A stretch of 64,000 nucleotides of DNA, taken from Promerops cafer. Its lineage: Eukaryota; Chordata; Aves; Passeriformes; Nectariniidae. Made by a program: the position numbers and the translations under genes. The notes under the pieces were generated by a model. The model did not search any database. It was not told the DNA's origin and saw only the letters and a program-made list of their open reading frames with translations. The stretch spans positions 311,251-375,250 of the forward strand of contig VZSE01010765.1 of NCBI GenBank assembly GCA_013398275.1. The letters are read 5' to 3'. Positions 47,901 through 55,900 of this stretch are shown piece by piece (position 1 is the stretch's first letter; every line of letters begins with the position of its first letter).

Positions 47901-49938
47901 GGTGGCAAGAGGGGAGATGTTTGGAGCAACTGCATCAAAGACATCTTTCTTTGTACAGTGGCATTATGTGAAAGTTACCTGAAGAGGTGCTTGACTAGGA
48001 AAGGAAGGACAAATCCTAAGCATTGTGTTGGCCTGACCTCAGTTTGGGGGAAGGTCATGGAGTGGGTGATCTTGAGTCCAGTCACACAGCATGCACAGTA
48101 CAACCAGGGAAATCAGGCCCTATCAGCATGGGTTTAGGAAAGGCAGATCCTGCTTGACCAACACCATCTCTTTCTATGAGAGGATGACCTGGTTTGTGGA
48201 TGAGGAAAAGGCTGTGAATATTGTTTACCTGGACTTTAGGAAAGCCTTTGACACTGTCTCCCACGGCATTCTGTTGGAGGAACTGTCTGCTCATGGCTTG
48301 CACAGGTGCATTGTTTCAGAAAACTGTCTGGATGGCTGAGCCAAGAAAAGTGATGGAGTTAAATCCAGCTGGCAGCCAGTCACCAGTGGTGTTCCCCAGG
48401 GCTCTGCGTTTGGGCTAGTCCTGTTTAATACCTTTGTTGATGATTTGGACGAGGGGAACAAGTGCACCCTCAGTCAGGTTGCAGATGACACTAAGGTGTG
48501 TGGGTGTGTTGATCTGCTGGAGAGTAGGAAGGCTCTGCAGAGGGATCTGGACAGGCTGGATCGATGCGCTGAGGCCAATGGCACTGGGCTCAATAAGGTG
48601 AAATGGGGTCCTGCCCTTGGCTCACAACAACCCCCTGCAGCACCACAGCCTGGAGGAAAAGGAACTAAAATGTGTCTCAGTGGAAAAGGACCTGGGAGTG
48701 CTGTCGACAGCAGCTAAACATGAGCAAGCATGTGCCCAGGTAGCCAAGAAAGCCAATAGCACCTGGTCTGTATCAGCAATAGTGTGGCTAGCAGGATCAG
48801 GGAAGTGATTCTTCCTCTGTACTTGGCACTGGTGAGGCTGCATCTCAAGTGCTGTGGTCAGTTCTGGTCCCCTCACTTCAAAAAGGGCACTGAGGTGCTG
48901 GAGTGAGTCCAGAGAAGGACAGTGAGAGTTGGAGAAGTATCTGGAGCACAAGTGTGAGGGAGGACTGGCTGAGGGAGCTGTGATTGTTTAACCTGGCAAA
49001 TGGGAGGCTCAGAGGTAACCTCACTTTCTACAACTACCTGAAAGGAGGTTGTAGCCAGGTGGGGGTCACTTTTCTCCCAGGTAAAAAGCAATAGGACAAA
49101 AGGAAATGGCCTTAGGTTGCTTCAGGGGAGGTTTAGATTGGATATTAGAAAAATTTCTCAATGGAAAGGGTTGTCAAGCCGTGAATAAAGCTGCCCAGGG
49201 AAGTGATTGATTCACCATCTCTAGCGATATTTAAAAGACCTCTAAGTGTGGTGCTTCAGAGGGATGTGATTCAGTTGTGGCTTGGCAGTGCTGGGTTAAC
49301 AGTTGGACTTGATGATCTTAAGGTCTTTTCTAACCTAAATGATTGTATACCCAGTGCTCTCCCTGTCTGTAATGCCTTTACAAGCATTTTCTCACTTCTG
49401 TGCTGATGACAGTGAAGTGGGTGGTTTTGAGGTTGCAGCAAATTTTTGTCTGGTTCGATCCTGAAGGCTACTGGTCTGCCTCTCCCTCTGCATGCCATTC
49501 TCTGGAGGGGATTTTTGCCTTAACATGCCTACCTGTACCATGGGAAAGGAGCTGTCCTGTTATAGCTAAAGGATCAGTCTGTGGCAGTAGATTTTGTAGG
49601 ATTGAAGCACTTTATGAAACTATTTGAAGGTAGACAATTATTTGAAGTAATTATCTCGGACTTTCATTTCATCTTACAGTGTAAATAAGAATTTTGTGTT
49701 TTGAGGGAGAAGTATTGTAGGTATGGAAACTTATTGCAGGAGCATCAGTGCTTTTCTAAATGCTTAAGTATTAAACTTCACAAAGAATTGCACAAATACT
49801 TAGTACTTCTTTGAGAATGCATTTATCAAGAACTTTGGAAGAGATGTGATTTTCTTCTATATTTGTTTTCTTTCATAGGTACAAGAACTGACCAAAGAGT
49901 GGACTAACAAGTGGAATGAAACGCAAGATATTCTGAAA
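8900..49938 (+). CDS. KIF16B: KIF16B, N-terminal 12 coding exons (partial gene)
   Basis: Kinesin-3 family plus-end microtubule motor that carries early endosomes through a C-terminal PX domain (family knowledge). Joined coding exons: 8900-8946, 25807-25876, 26864-26977, 30933-31049, 36191-36288, 36793-36902, 37526-37668, 37936-38104, 38253-38384, 44034-44209, 46067-46132, 49879-49938. They give 434 codons in one open frame. Seen in the product: MASVKVAVRVRPMNRR at the N-terminus; ATP-binding P-loop GQTGSGKS at 102-109; switch I NDVSSRSH at 217-224; switch II DLAGSER at 252-258; VPYRDSVLTWLL at 308-319; and the end of the motor domain with RYANRAKNI near 350. A helical neck and stalk start follows. 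Splice phases are consistent and all junctions are GT/AG. The sequence is very close to mammalian KIF16B from memory, including KIF16B-specific stretches such as LRRKSSKT. The full family protein is about 1,300 residues, so FHA, coiled coil and PX are outside the window. Exons 8 and 9 have a second copy. Confidence 0.97.
10846..10920 (-). mobile_element. Short CR1 fragment (antisense)
   Basis: Begins tctcagaattgttagagttg and continues ggaagtggcccctggagatc, acctagtccagcccccctgc. This is the reverse complement of a CR1 3' end. Only about 75 bp survive. The terminal octamer is degenerate, which suggests an old copy. Confidence 0.8.
12189..13004 (-). mobile_element. Solo LTR, copy 2 (antisense)
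   Basis: Read on the minus strand it begins TGTCTTGGGGTGATTCATAA and ends TCTCAAACCAAGACA. It is flanked by a perfect 5-bp direct repeat, gtcag, at 12184-12188 and 13005-13009. A minus-strand AATAAA (tttatt at 12313-12318) lies about 124 bp from its 3' end, matching the other two copies. It also holds an A-rich run of caaa units (about 12715-12775) and a C-rich run near 12895-12912. It lies antisense to KIF16B in intron 1. No internal retroviral genes are present. Confidence 0.88.
22786..23455 (+). mobile_element. Solo LTR, copy 3 (sense, with GC-rich core)
   Basis: Begins cgtcttggggtgactttatg (the usual first T is now C) and ends CCCAAACCAGGACA. The flank aacct at 22781-22785 recurs at 23455-23459 if the terminal A is shared, or as a 4-bp acct duplicate at 22782-22785 and 23456-23459. 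AATAAA is at 23344-23349, about 106 bp from the end. The core at about 23100-23220 is very rich in G, C and CpG compared with the surrounding intron. It is sense to KIF16B, so it carries a same-strand polyadenylation signal and possibly promoter activity. A 209-codon antisense open frame across it is judged spurious. Confidence 0.83.
25807..25876 (+). CDS. KIF16B: KIF16B coding exon 2
   Basis: Completes the split arginine and encodes EKDLNAKFIISMEKNKTTIT then NLK (residues 16-39). The acceptor follows a long poly-T tract. The donor is AAG|gtgagt at 25877, phase 0. Confidence 0.97.
25877..26863 (+). other. KIF16B: KIF16B intron 2
   Basis: 987 bp with a gtgagt donor and a tttaatag acceptor. 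No repeat or other feature is recognised. Confidence 0.85.
26864..26977 (+). CDS. KIF16B: KIF16B coding exon 3
   Basis: 38 codons (residues 40-77), starting IPEGATGDTGRERTKTFTYD and ending SFVCQEM. The FTYD motif is the conserved kinesin strand before the P-loop helix. Donor ATG|gtagga, phase 0 on both sides. Confidence 0.97.
26978..30932 (+). other. KIF16B: KIF16B intron 3
   Basis: About 4.0 kb of unique, AT-rich sequence. No CR1, LTR or additional exon is recognised. Short open frames, such as those around 28553-29064 and 30351-30870, lack splice or family support. Confidence 0.8.
30933..31049 (+). CDS. KIF16B: KIF16B coding exon 4 (P-loop exon)
   Basis: 39 codons (residues 78-116) including the Walker A motif GQTGSGKS at 102-109, preceded by NACVFAY, both invariant in kinesins. 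Acceptor tttttag, donor GCG|gtatgt. A CR1 element begins only 13 bases into the following intron. Confidence 0.98.
31050..36190 (+). other. KIF16B: KIF16B intron 4
   Basis: About 5.1 kb. The first 1.1 kb is an antisense CR1. The rest (32201-36190) is unique sequence in which I see no exon or repeat; a 92-codon open frame at 32513-32791 has no family support. The acceptor is ttattgcag. Confidence 0.85.
31063..32200 (-). mobile_element. CR1 LINE fragment with decayed reverse transcriptase end
   Basis: On the + strand it opens with tcatagaactatagaatacc (reverse complement of the CR1 3' octamers). On the minus strand it reads back into ORF2: VRPHLEYCIQFWSLPYKD near 31530-31600, EKDLGVL near 31710, and a decayed VYLEFSKAF near 32170. 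Stops, frameshifts and substitutions (the ADD catalytic motif region is altered) show it is dead. The 5' boundary near 32200 is approximate. It is antisense to KIF16B. Confidence 0.9.
36191..36288 (+). CDS. KIF16B: KIF16B coding exon 5
   Basis: Residues 117-148 plus two bases of a serine codon. It begins GDAGLIPRICEGLFSKISEK and ends ASFRTEV. GLIPR is a conserved kinesin motif after the P-loop helix. Donor AG|gtaggt. Confidence 0.97.
36289..36792 (+). other. KIF16B: KIF16B intron 5
   Basis: 504 bp between a gtaggt donor and a ttctttcag acceptor. A long open frame runs through its 3' end into exon 6, but this is read-through of a T-rich intron. Confidence 0.88.
36793..36902 (+). CDS. KIF16B: KIF16B coding exon 6
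   Basis: Completes serine 149 and encodes YLEIYNERVRDLLRRKSSKT through EGPYVE (to residue 185) plus one base. SYLEIYNE(R/K)VRDLL is a kinesin hallmark; RRKSSKT is typical of KIF16B. The donor is GAG G|gtaaaa, chosen because the single G joins exon 7 AC to give the aspartate of EDLSKHL. Confidence 0.97.
36903..37525 (+). other. KIF16B: KIF16B intron 6
   Basis: 623 bp, AT-rich, no repeat recognised. Acceptor cttttcttcag. Confidence 0.88.
37526..37668 (+). CDS. KIF16B: KIF16B coding exon 7 (switch I)
   Basis: Completes aspartate 186 and encodes LSKHLVQNYADVEELMDAGN through FTINFTQ (residue 233). It contains NDVSSRSH, the switch I nucleotide-sensing loop, at 217-224. Donor CAG|gtaaca, phase 0. 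Confidence 0.98.
37669..37935 (+). other. KIF16B: KIF16B intron 7
   Basis: 267 bp. The left edge of the duplicated segment falls inside it at 37799, so only its 3' half is present in front of the second exon 8 copy. Confidence 0.88.
37936..38104 (+). CDS. KIF16B: KIF16B coding exon 8 (switch II), copy a
   Basis: 56 codons plus one base (residues 234-289). It holds IHLVDLAGSERADATGATGV and LKEGGNINKSLVTLGNVISA. DLAGSER (252-258) is the switch II motif that couples ATP state to microtubule binding. Donor TTA G|gtaagt. Confidence 0.98.
38253..38384 (+). CDS. KIF16B: KIF16B coding exon 9, copy a
   Basis: Completes alanine 290 and encodes DLSQDATNPLSKKKQVFVPY, then RDSVLTWLLKDSLGGNSKTI and MIA, with one leftover base. 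VPYRDSVLTWLL is the conserved kinesin helix alpha-5 region. It is preceded by the 148-bp intron 8. Donor A|gtaagt. Confidence 0.98.
38939..39060 (-). mobile_element. CR1 3' end, left piece, copy a
   Basis: Starts atcacagaatgggtttgggt and runs through ggaagggaccttaaagatca to accaggttgctcatagctcc and cctggccttg, where CR1 homology stops abruptly at foreign sequence. Antisense to KIF16B. The same piece recurs at 41183-41304. Confidence 0.9.
39061..39690. mobile_element. Unclassified insertion splitting the CR1, copy a (possible LTR)
   Basis: About 630 bp of non-CR1 sequence between two CR1 pieces. On the minus strand it has TATA-like GTATAAAA near 39452 and AATAAA near 39490. Possible ends are tgttacatatatat (right) and ccacccaccagca-like sequence (left). 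I could not find a convincing target duplication. A solo LTR in minus orientation is the best guess. It recurs at 41305-41934. Confidence 0.4.
39700..39977 (-). mobile_element. CR1, right piece, copy a (cut by the N gap)
   Basis: CR1 homology resumes in this piece, visibly from cagtgtctcaccaccttctg near 39755, with aagaattttgtcctaatatc and ttaaaaccatttgccagccc. It stops at the N run at 39978. The matching copy continues uninterrupted past 42221 to about 42320. Confidence 0.8.
39978..40042. other. 65-N assembly gap
   Basis: A run of 65 Ns. Sequence to its right restarts at the position equivalent to 37799, so the gap has an effective negative length: the flanking contigs overlap by about 2.2 kb. 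Confidence 0.98.
40180..40348 (+). CDS. KIF16B: KIF16B exon 8, duplicate copy b
   Basis: Identical to 37936-38104, with the same acceptor and donor. It is probably the same exon from the overlapping contig or other haplotype. It should be used once only: splicing exon 9a (one leftover base) to exon 8b (phase 0) would shift the frame. Confidence 0.9.
40497..40628 (+). CDS. KIF16B: KIF16B exon 9, duplicate copy b
   Basis: Identical to 38253-38384. The 301-nt exon 8-9 pair is not a multiple of three, so inclusion of both pairs cannot keep the motor domain in frame. Confidence 0.9.
41183..42320 (-). mobile_element. CR1 split by an insertion, copy b (complete version)
   Basis: Left CR1 piece at 41183-41304, non-CR1 insertion at about 41305-41934, then CR1 again to about 42320. 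The right piece ends in gcaccttgcacttggaccta and ttgtccaggtactgctggat, both standard CR1 blocks. This is the intact version of the element cut at 39977. The 5' boundary is approximate. Confidence 0.82.
44034..44209 (+). CDS. KIF16B: KIF16B coding exon 10
   Basis: Completes threonine 334 and encodes ISPADVNYGETLSTLRYANR through ALLAQGNQ (residue 392). ETLSTLRYANRAK is the conserved end of the kinesin motor domain. The IRELRAEIARLK part begins the helical neck typical of kinesin-3. Donor CAG|gttagc. Confidence 0.98.
44210..46066 (+). other. KIF16B: KIF16B intron 10
   Basis: About 1.9 kb, unique sequence, with no repeat recognised. Acceptor cgattttag. Confidence 0.85.
46067..46132 (+). CDS. KIF16B: KIF16B coding exon 11
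   Basis: 22 codons (residues 393-414): IALLDSPTALSMEEKLQQNE then AR. It matches the KIF16B linker after the neck. Donor AGG|gtgagt, phase 0. Confidence 0.97.
46133..49878 (+). other. KIF16B: KIF16B intron 11
   Basis: About 3.7 kb. It contains a sense CR1 at about 47985-49348. The remainder is AT-rich unique sequence (46133-47984 and 49349-49878). Acceptor tttcatag. Confidence 0.85.
47985..49348 (+). mobile_element. CR1 LINE fragment with recognisable reverse transcriptase
   Basis: A sense 3' CR1 of about 1.35 kb. It encodes QHGFRKGRSCLTN (about 48125), VYLDFRKAFDTVSH (about 48223), then after an in-frame TGA at 48337-48339 the GVPQGS and VADDTK catalytic-core motifs (about 48390-48500), RDLDRLDRCAEA, and after a frameshift EKDLGVL and QVAKKAN. 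It ends gacttgatgatcttaaggtc and tctaacctaaatgattgtat. It is 5' truncated and broken, hence inactive. The left boundary is approximate. Confidence 0.92.
49879..49938 (+). CDS. KIF16B: KIF16B coding exon 12
   Basis: 20 codons (residues 415-434): VQELTKEWTNKWNETQDILK. It matches the short helix before the FHA domain in KIF16B. Donor AAA|gtaagg, phase 0. The next family exon (EQTLALRKEG...) is not seen in the remaining 14 kb. Confidence 0.96.
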
Positions 49939-52900
49939 GTAAGGCAAATAAATAAATTTTCCTCTTGGCATTTGACCTAGCCCCTTAGTATTTTTCCTTA
50001 AAAAAAGGTATTTTTCTAAGTCATCTTCTTTGGCTCAACTCTTTCTGTTATTCACCATAGTAACCCCACAGTACAAAACAGATTCTCTCTTAACAAATCT
50101 TTAAATTGCTGAATGGTTTTATTGAGTTACAAATTCAGAAAGCCTGGGCCAGGGACAAGTGGATCCCTCATATCCTTGGTATTTGTGTGGTATCAACAAG
50201 ACCTGTGAGTAATCACTTATTATCTTACATTGGGTATCTCAGTGTATGTGGTGCATAGTAGATATGGATTTTCCATTGTCCTGGTGAGATTTTATATTGG
50301 TATTTGGTGCATGATTAAGGTGGCAGTCTGAGGTTATATTTTAATGGGCTACTTGGTGATTCCATGCATTTGTACAAGCACACGTGTGCATGCACACACA
50401 CACAGAGGAATAATTCCCGCAATTTGTTTTTAACATGTTAACTAATATTTTTTTTGCCAAATGTTTTACTGTTCTGTTAAATAAAAATTTTGAAAACAAA
50501 GCTTAAGCTTTCATGATTTGCTGAACATAACTTTTTTGTAGTGCAATTCAAGCAAGCATTTAGAAGTAATTTTTTAATTCTCTGTATCACTGATATCAAA
50601 CTTGATTTTCCTTGTATCACTTTTTGATATCTTAAAATTTTTTCTTCAAGTCCACCACTGTCTTTGATCTGACTTCCACATGAGTTGAATGGCTCTATGC
50701 TTAAAAATAAAAATCAAGCACAAATAGCAGAGAGAACAGAGCAGGGTTGGTAACTACTTAGCAGTTGGCATGAGAGAATGGACTGTTTAATGTCTATCTA
50801 GATACTGAACTGGGAATTATCAATTGCATATTCATCAGGGATGTTTTGGCTACAACTTTGTTATTTCTGTTATTTTGTTATTTTGAAGCATCTCTACATA
50901 CATAAAACTTTGTTAATTTTCTCTTTGTTCAAATGTGGATTGGGAAGTCCGTTGTCACATACAGGATTTGTGAATTTTGGTCAATTGTGGAAGTGAACAT
51001 TATGTTGCATATGGGAAGTTTTGAAAGCTCTATGTTGGAAATGCACTGATTAATGCACCGAAATTATAGAATCAGAGGAGGTGTTAACTGAACAATACAT
51101 ATAAACCAGGGAAAGCTGCATTTGTTAAATACTTGAATCCAAAGGTCTTAAATACAGAAGCTGTAACTTCTGATTTTCTATTACTGAGCTGTGTTAGCAT
51201 GATTCTTGCAGCTTCTGTATGAACTGCACTCTCATAGGATTATAAATTTGATTGTATGAATACAGCTTATATTCCACTTTTGGGTTAAAGGCGAAGTTGA
51301 TTAAACTTTCTTTGTCACAAACCCCCTGAAAATCTGCAAAAGATGTCTTCATTGTACTGTTTTATTTTACGCCATTTCACTGAAGGTATCCATATTTTTA
51401 TTCACTTCTTGTTTAATGATTTGTGAAATCACTGACAGCATATGAGTGGGTAAGGGCTTTTTGGAAGTTTGCCAGGCTGAGTCACCAGAAAGCAGTTTTT
51501 AAGCTTTAGAGAGCGGTGGTGGTTTTTTTTTATGGATTCTGTGTGAGTTCACTGGGCTTTTTGTTTTGTCATTTGTCCCTCCCTTGCACACAGAGACTGT
51601 ACATGTTGTAATTTGTAAAAACAGATTGTCTTGGCACTCTGAGAAGTGATACTGTCTTTGTATATCTACATCACTGAAGTCACACCTGCCACTTTCCCTA
51701 TGTCATAATTCACTAACTTTCAGGACATTCTTCATTAAGGTACTTAGAACTTCATGTTTGTATTATATTTAAAACCTTCTTTCCCTTGCCTCCCCCGATT
51801 TTGCTATCCTGAGATAGTTGGTGCCTTCCAATTCCTGCCCTGCAACAGGCTTGGAGAATAAAAAACATTTACTTTCCAATTTCTAACACTTTTTGCTCCA
51901 AATCTTTTAGGCATATGCCTGTGAGATGAAAGTGCACTTGTTTGTAGATGAATGGGATTCCCTACTTTATTTTATGTAGCTATGCTTTTTTGTACTAAGT
52001 TATAAATGTTAAAGTTCACATGATTTTGAATTGTTCTCACAGTCAGATGGGAAAATCTGTTAACGTTTAAATCCAAAATAATTGAAAAGATTTTGCATAA
52101 GCCTTGTAAAATACAAGTAAGAATCACAGGGCATGCTGATGTCTTCCACTAGATCAACAGATATTGCTGGAAAATGTTACCTGGCTTTCAGTGAATACAG
52201 TGCTTTCATCAGGCAAAGATGCCTGACAAAGAAATGATGTTTTGCGGGGAAGATGTTCCTTAAATTTTTTCACCCTTGCCAGTTATTTTGAACCTTGTTT
52301 AAAATTAGACCAGCAGCATCTAAATGCTACCTTGAAAATAATTCATAGAGAGTGGAAGATACTATTCAGCTAGAAAGTACCAAAGAACAGAAAATACCAC
52401 GTGAAGGCAAGGTTTTGATAAAAAGTATTTGACAGCTAAAAATTCAATTATTCTAGTCAGCACTGTGCCAGATGTGCAGCTGACATGTGCAACCCAGTAT
52501 TCTTCCTTATTTCTGTCCGTAGCTTTTATCTCCTTTGACATTTGTGTGTAGTTAATCTGAAGTTATGTTTTTCCATCTTTGACTGAGTATGTTGAACTAT
52601 CCTATCTGCAAATGTTGTCAGTTTTGGATTTGGGGTAGTGTGCAGTGGCTGAATGCCACTATCAGCTGTGAACATCTTGTATAGTCCTTCATTCTGCTGA
52701 TGATAGATTGGACATATCGTGGGCTGGAGATGGTAGCACTGATGGTGTGCTCTTTTTATTTTGTGCTTTTGGAAGAATCCTTCTGGAGGGTGACTGTGGG
52801 TGGCTGGCTTCCTCTGTAGTCTGAATTATTGTCAACTCACACCTAAAGCCCAAATCTTCTCATTTTCTATATTCAAAGCTTAGGACACTGCTTACATCAG

Positions 52901-55900
52901 GGTTTAAATTTGTGCTGATGCTGTATGAAGGATTCTTTATTGTGTAGCATGGCAGGTTCTTGGTGTTGTTGATCTTCCTGAAGTGCCAAGCGTTCTTTCT
53001 AGTAGTGATGTTTGTTTTCATCCTTGATCTTCTCACTGTAATACAAACTGACACTCTAACCTTACTTAGTATTACAGTCTGTCACCTGTTTTTAATAAAA
53101 GCAAGGATATTTTAATGCTTAATAAATTTAATAAGTATGTGGATGATGCTTCACCATTGGGTAAAATACTGCATCAGAACCTAAAGTGATAATGTTTAGT
53201 TTTAAGTCCACAGGCTTTGGGTTATTTCTTTAAATGTCACCAAAGGATTGCACCTTGCAGAACAGTGTTGCTTTACCTTGCTTCTCTGTCTTCAGGTGTG
53301 TTGCAACCTCAGCACTTAAATGGAGAATTTAGCTTTCAACTCAAGCTCATTGGATCTTTGTGTGAATTTTTTTTTGCCTTCTCCTAATGTTATTCCATAT
53401 ACATTCCCAAAAAGAAGAGGAGGAGAGAAGAAATCCTGTTTGCTCTCTTCCTTAGTTTAGTAATTTCTGTACTGTTCTGCTAAAGATCAGTTGTGGGGTC
53501 TAAGATGGTAAGGTCACCTATCCAACTTTTTATATTTTCTTTAAATTGGTAATAATGAATTGGTATGAAACTTCTTTTGGTGTGGCTGCTTTATTTTCTA
53601 AAAGCTATGTCTTCTGCTTGAATTTTTGGGAAGTTTAAAAATCCCTGCACAATTAACATGGCATTGCACAGTTACAGAGCTGACAGAAAGAATTTAAGTC
53701 GGATGTTGCTGCTGAATTTGTTTTCTTTTAGAAAAGTTTGTAAAATAAGTAGAGTAGCAACTCTGTTCCCAGGAATATTGGCTTTCTCAACAATTGTTTG
53801 TCCTCCAGCAATTATGTAATGTATCTTCATTTATCAAACTGAATTTGTATGGAAAAGAAAAATGCACATTCACACTAAGCAGTCTCTTATTAACATATTA
53901 TGTTTAATAGAATTGCCTTCAGCTGGCTTGTGAGTGCTGTGCAGAGGAAAAGATATTATGAAAGTTCTAAGAGGGCTGATGTTAATTATTCTTGTTTATC
54001 TTGGTCAGTAATCACTCAGTAAATGAAAATAGCATCTTTTCTCTAGAAGCCTATTTAGCTGTGGTTTTGATTTCTTGCACTAGATGTCACTGCAGATACA
54101 ATAATCAGGTTCTTCTGCATGCTTAATTTTGATTTAATTCAGATATTTTAAGGGAAAGTTATTTGCAATACCTTGAATTTCATTGCTGTTCACATCCACT
54201 AAAGTGAGTTTATGAGAATGCCAAAACATTGCTTTAGGAGCAAGTCCTGAAGAACCTGAATAACTGTTCTGACAAAAGCACTTCTGAACAAGAATTCACA
54301 GTTGTAATGCACTGCAAAGTGATTATGTACCTTAAGATATATTGCAATTATTTTCTTCAGTGAATTTTTCAACCCTCTTTTTCAACTGACATATATATAT
54401 AGTATATATAGAATGTTTGACGAATTTTGCTAAAACCTTTAAATTATATTTATTTTCTTGAATTTGTATCCTTGATATTTTAGAGAGGTAAAAGATTAGT
54501 TTCTGAGAGAGGCAGTATCTTGTATTTTATCAGGTAATACAGTTGAGAAGGCAGAAAGGCTTTTGGACCTAGAGGTCTTTCACCAGGCCACTTCTGCTAA
54601 TTACTTTCACTGGATATTGCAGTTGAAACACCAGTGGCAATGATACGCCGTTCTATTTATAACTGCTTCTTTTAACAGTTTTCTCTTGATTAATCACTTC
54701 TGTAGAATGATAATTGAGTTTCAGTACATGAAAATTTAATAAGTTTGTTCGGTTTTTTCCATCTTTTTTTAAGAAAGTTGTTTGATAACAAGAGAGTGTT
54801 TACTGTTGTTTGTTCTTCTGCATTATTTACCCACAGCTTCTGCCTCCTGAGCAGTGACGAGCAATATCAAGTTTAGCTCTCAATTTTATTAGAATTTGTT
54901 TTATTATACCTCGCCTTGTGAATTATTTATTTCCCAAGTGTAGCAGCCATTAGCAGTGGTTGTAGTTAAAACATCATCCGTTCTGGTCAGAAGATTTCTC
55001 CTTTGGAATTTGAGTTTGGACAGAGACTATCGAAATATGATTTTCTTACCTTAAAGAGACATTGTGTTTTCATACTATATGACAGAACAGATGCTGTTAT
55101 TAAATGATGATTATTACTTTACCTAAGCAAGTTTGTCCGTCTCAGCCTTGGCTTGCTGTTGTCAGAGCATGAAAAAGTACTGAATTGGGAACTGGTGCTA
55201 CTCATCTACTGTAGCTCTTTTCCTAATAGAAGCAGTATTGAAAGGGTCCCAGCCACCTGAGGAATGCTGAGTGCAGCAGTCAAAAGTAGATTTCTAAAGG
55301 ACTAATTGTCTGCTTTCAAGTCTTTCTGCCACCTGTGTTCATCTGATGAAGAAATCTCCTTTTTCACTTGCAGATGCTATAGCTGCTTGTGATGCCTTTG
55401 TGGTGGACTGACCACTTTTAGCTTTCTGTTTCTGCTAGAAAGTTGTGATCAAGAGATGTCTAATGCTACTAATTGTTTTTTATTTCAATTTTAAACTGTT
55501 TTTTCCACTTGAAACCAGCTGGGCGTAAGAGAAGCACAACTGGGGACTACCGTTTCTGAGCTCACCAACCACTGATTAAGCCAGGGTTGAATAGCTTGGC
55601 TGATAAGGCTGTGCATTTCAAAAGAGGCCCTCCAGTGTCTAGGAGTAGCCACACTGCTAAATATTTCACTGCCCTCCTCCTTCCGAGTGGGGCCCTGCAT
55701 TTGTAGATTATTCAGGCCATGCTTAGCTTTAATGCATCACTAGATCTTGTAGGTGGTTTTCACATGAAAGGGAGTCAGACAGAATGGGTGGCTTTTGAAA
55801 TCCTTTCTACGGCTCAAATGCCACTTGTTCAACAATTCCTCCTGGGCATTTGTTCTGCTTTCCTATTAATTATCTTGTGCCAGGAAGGTGGTCTAAATTG

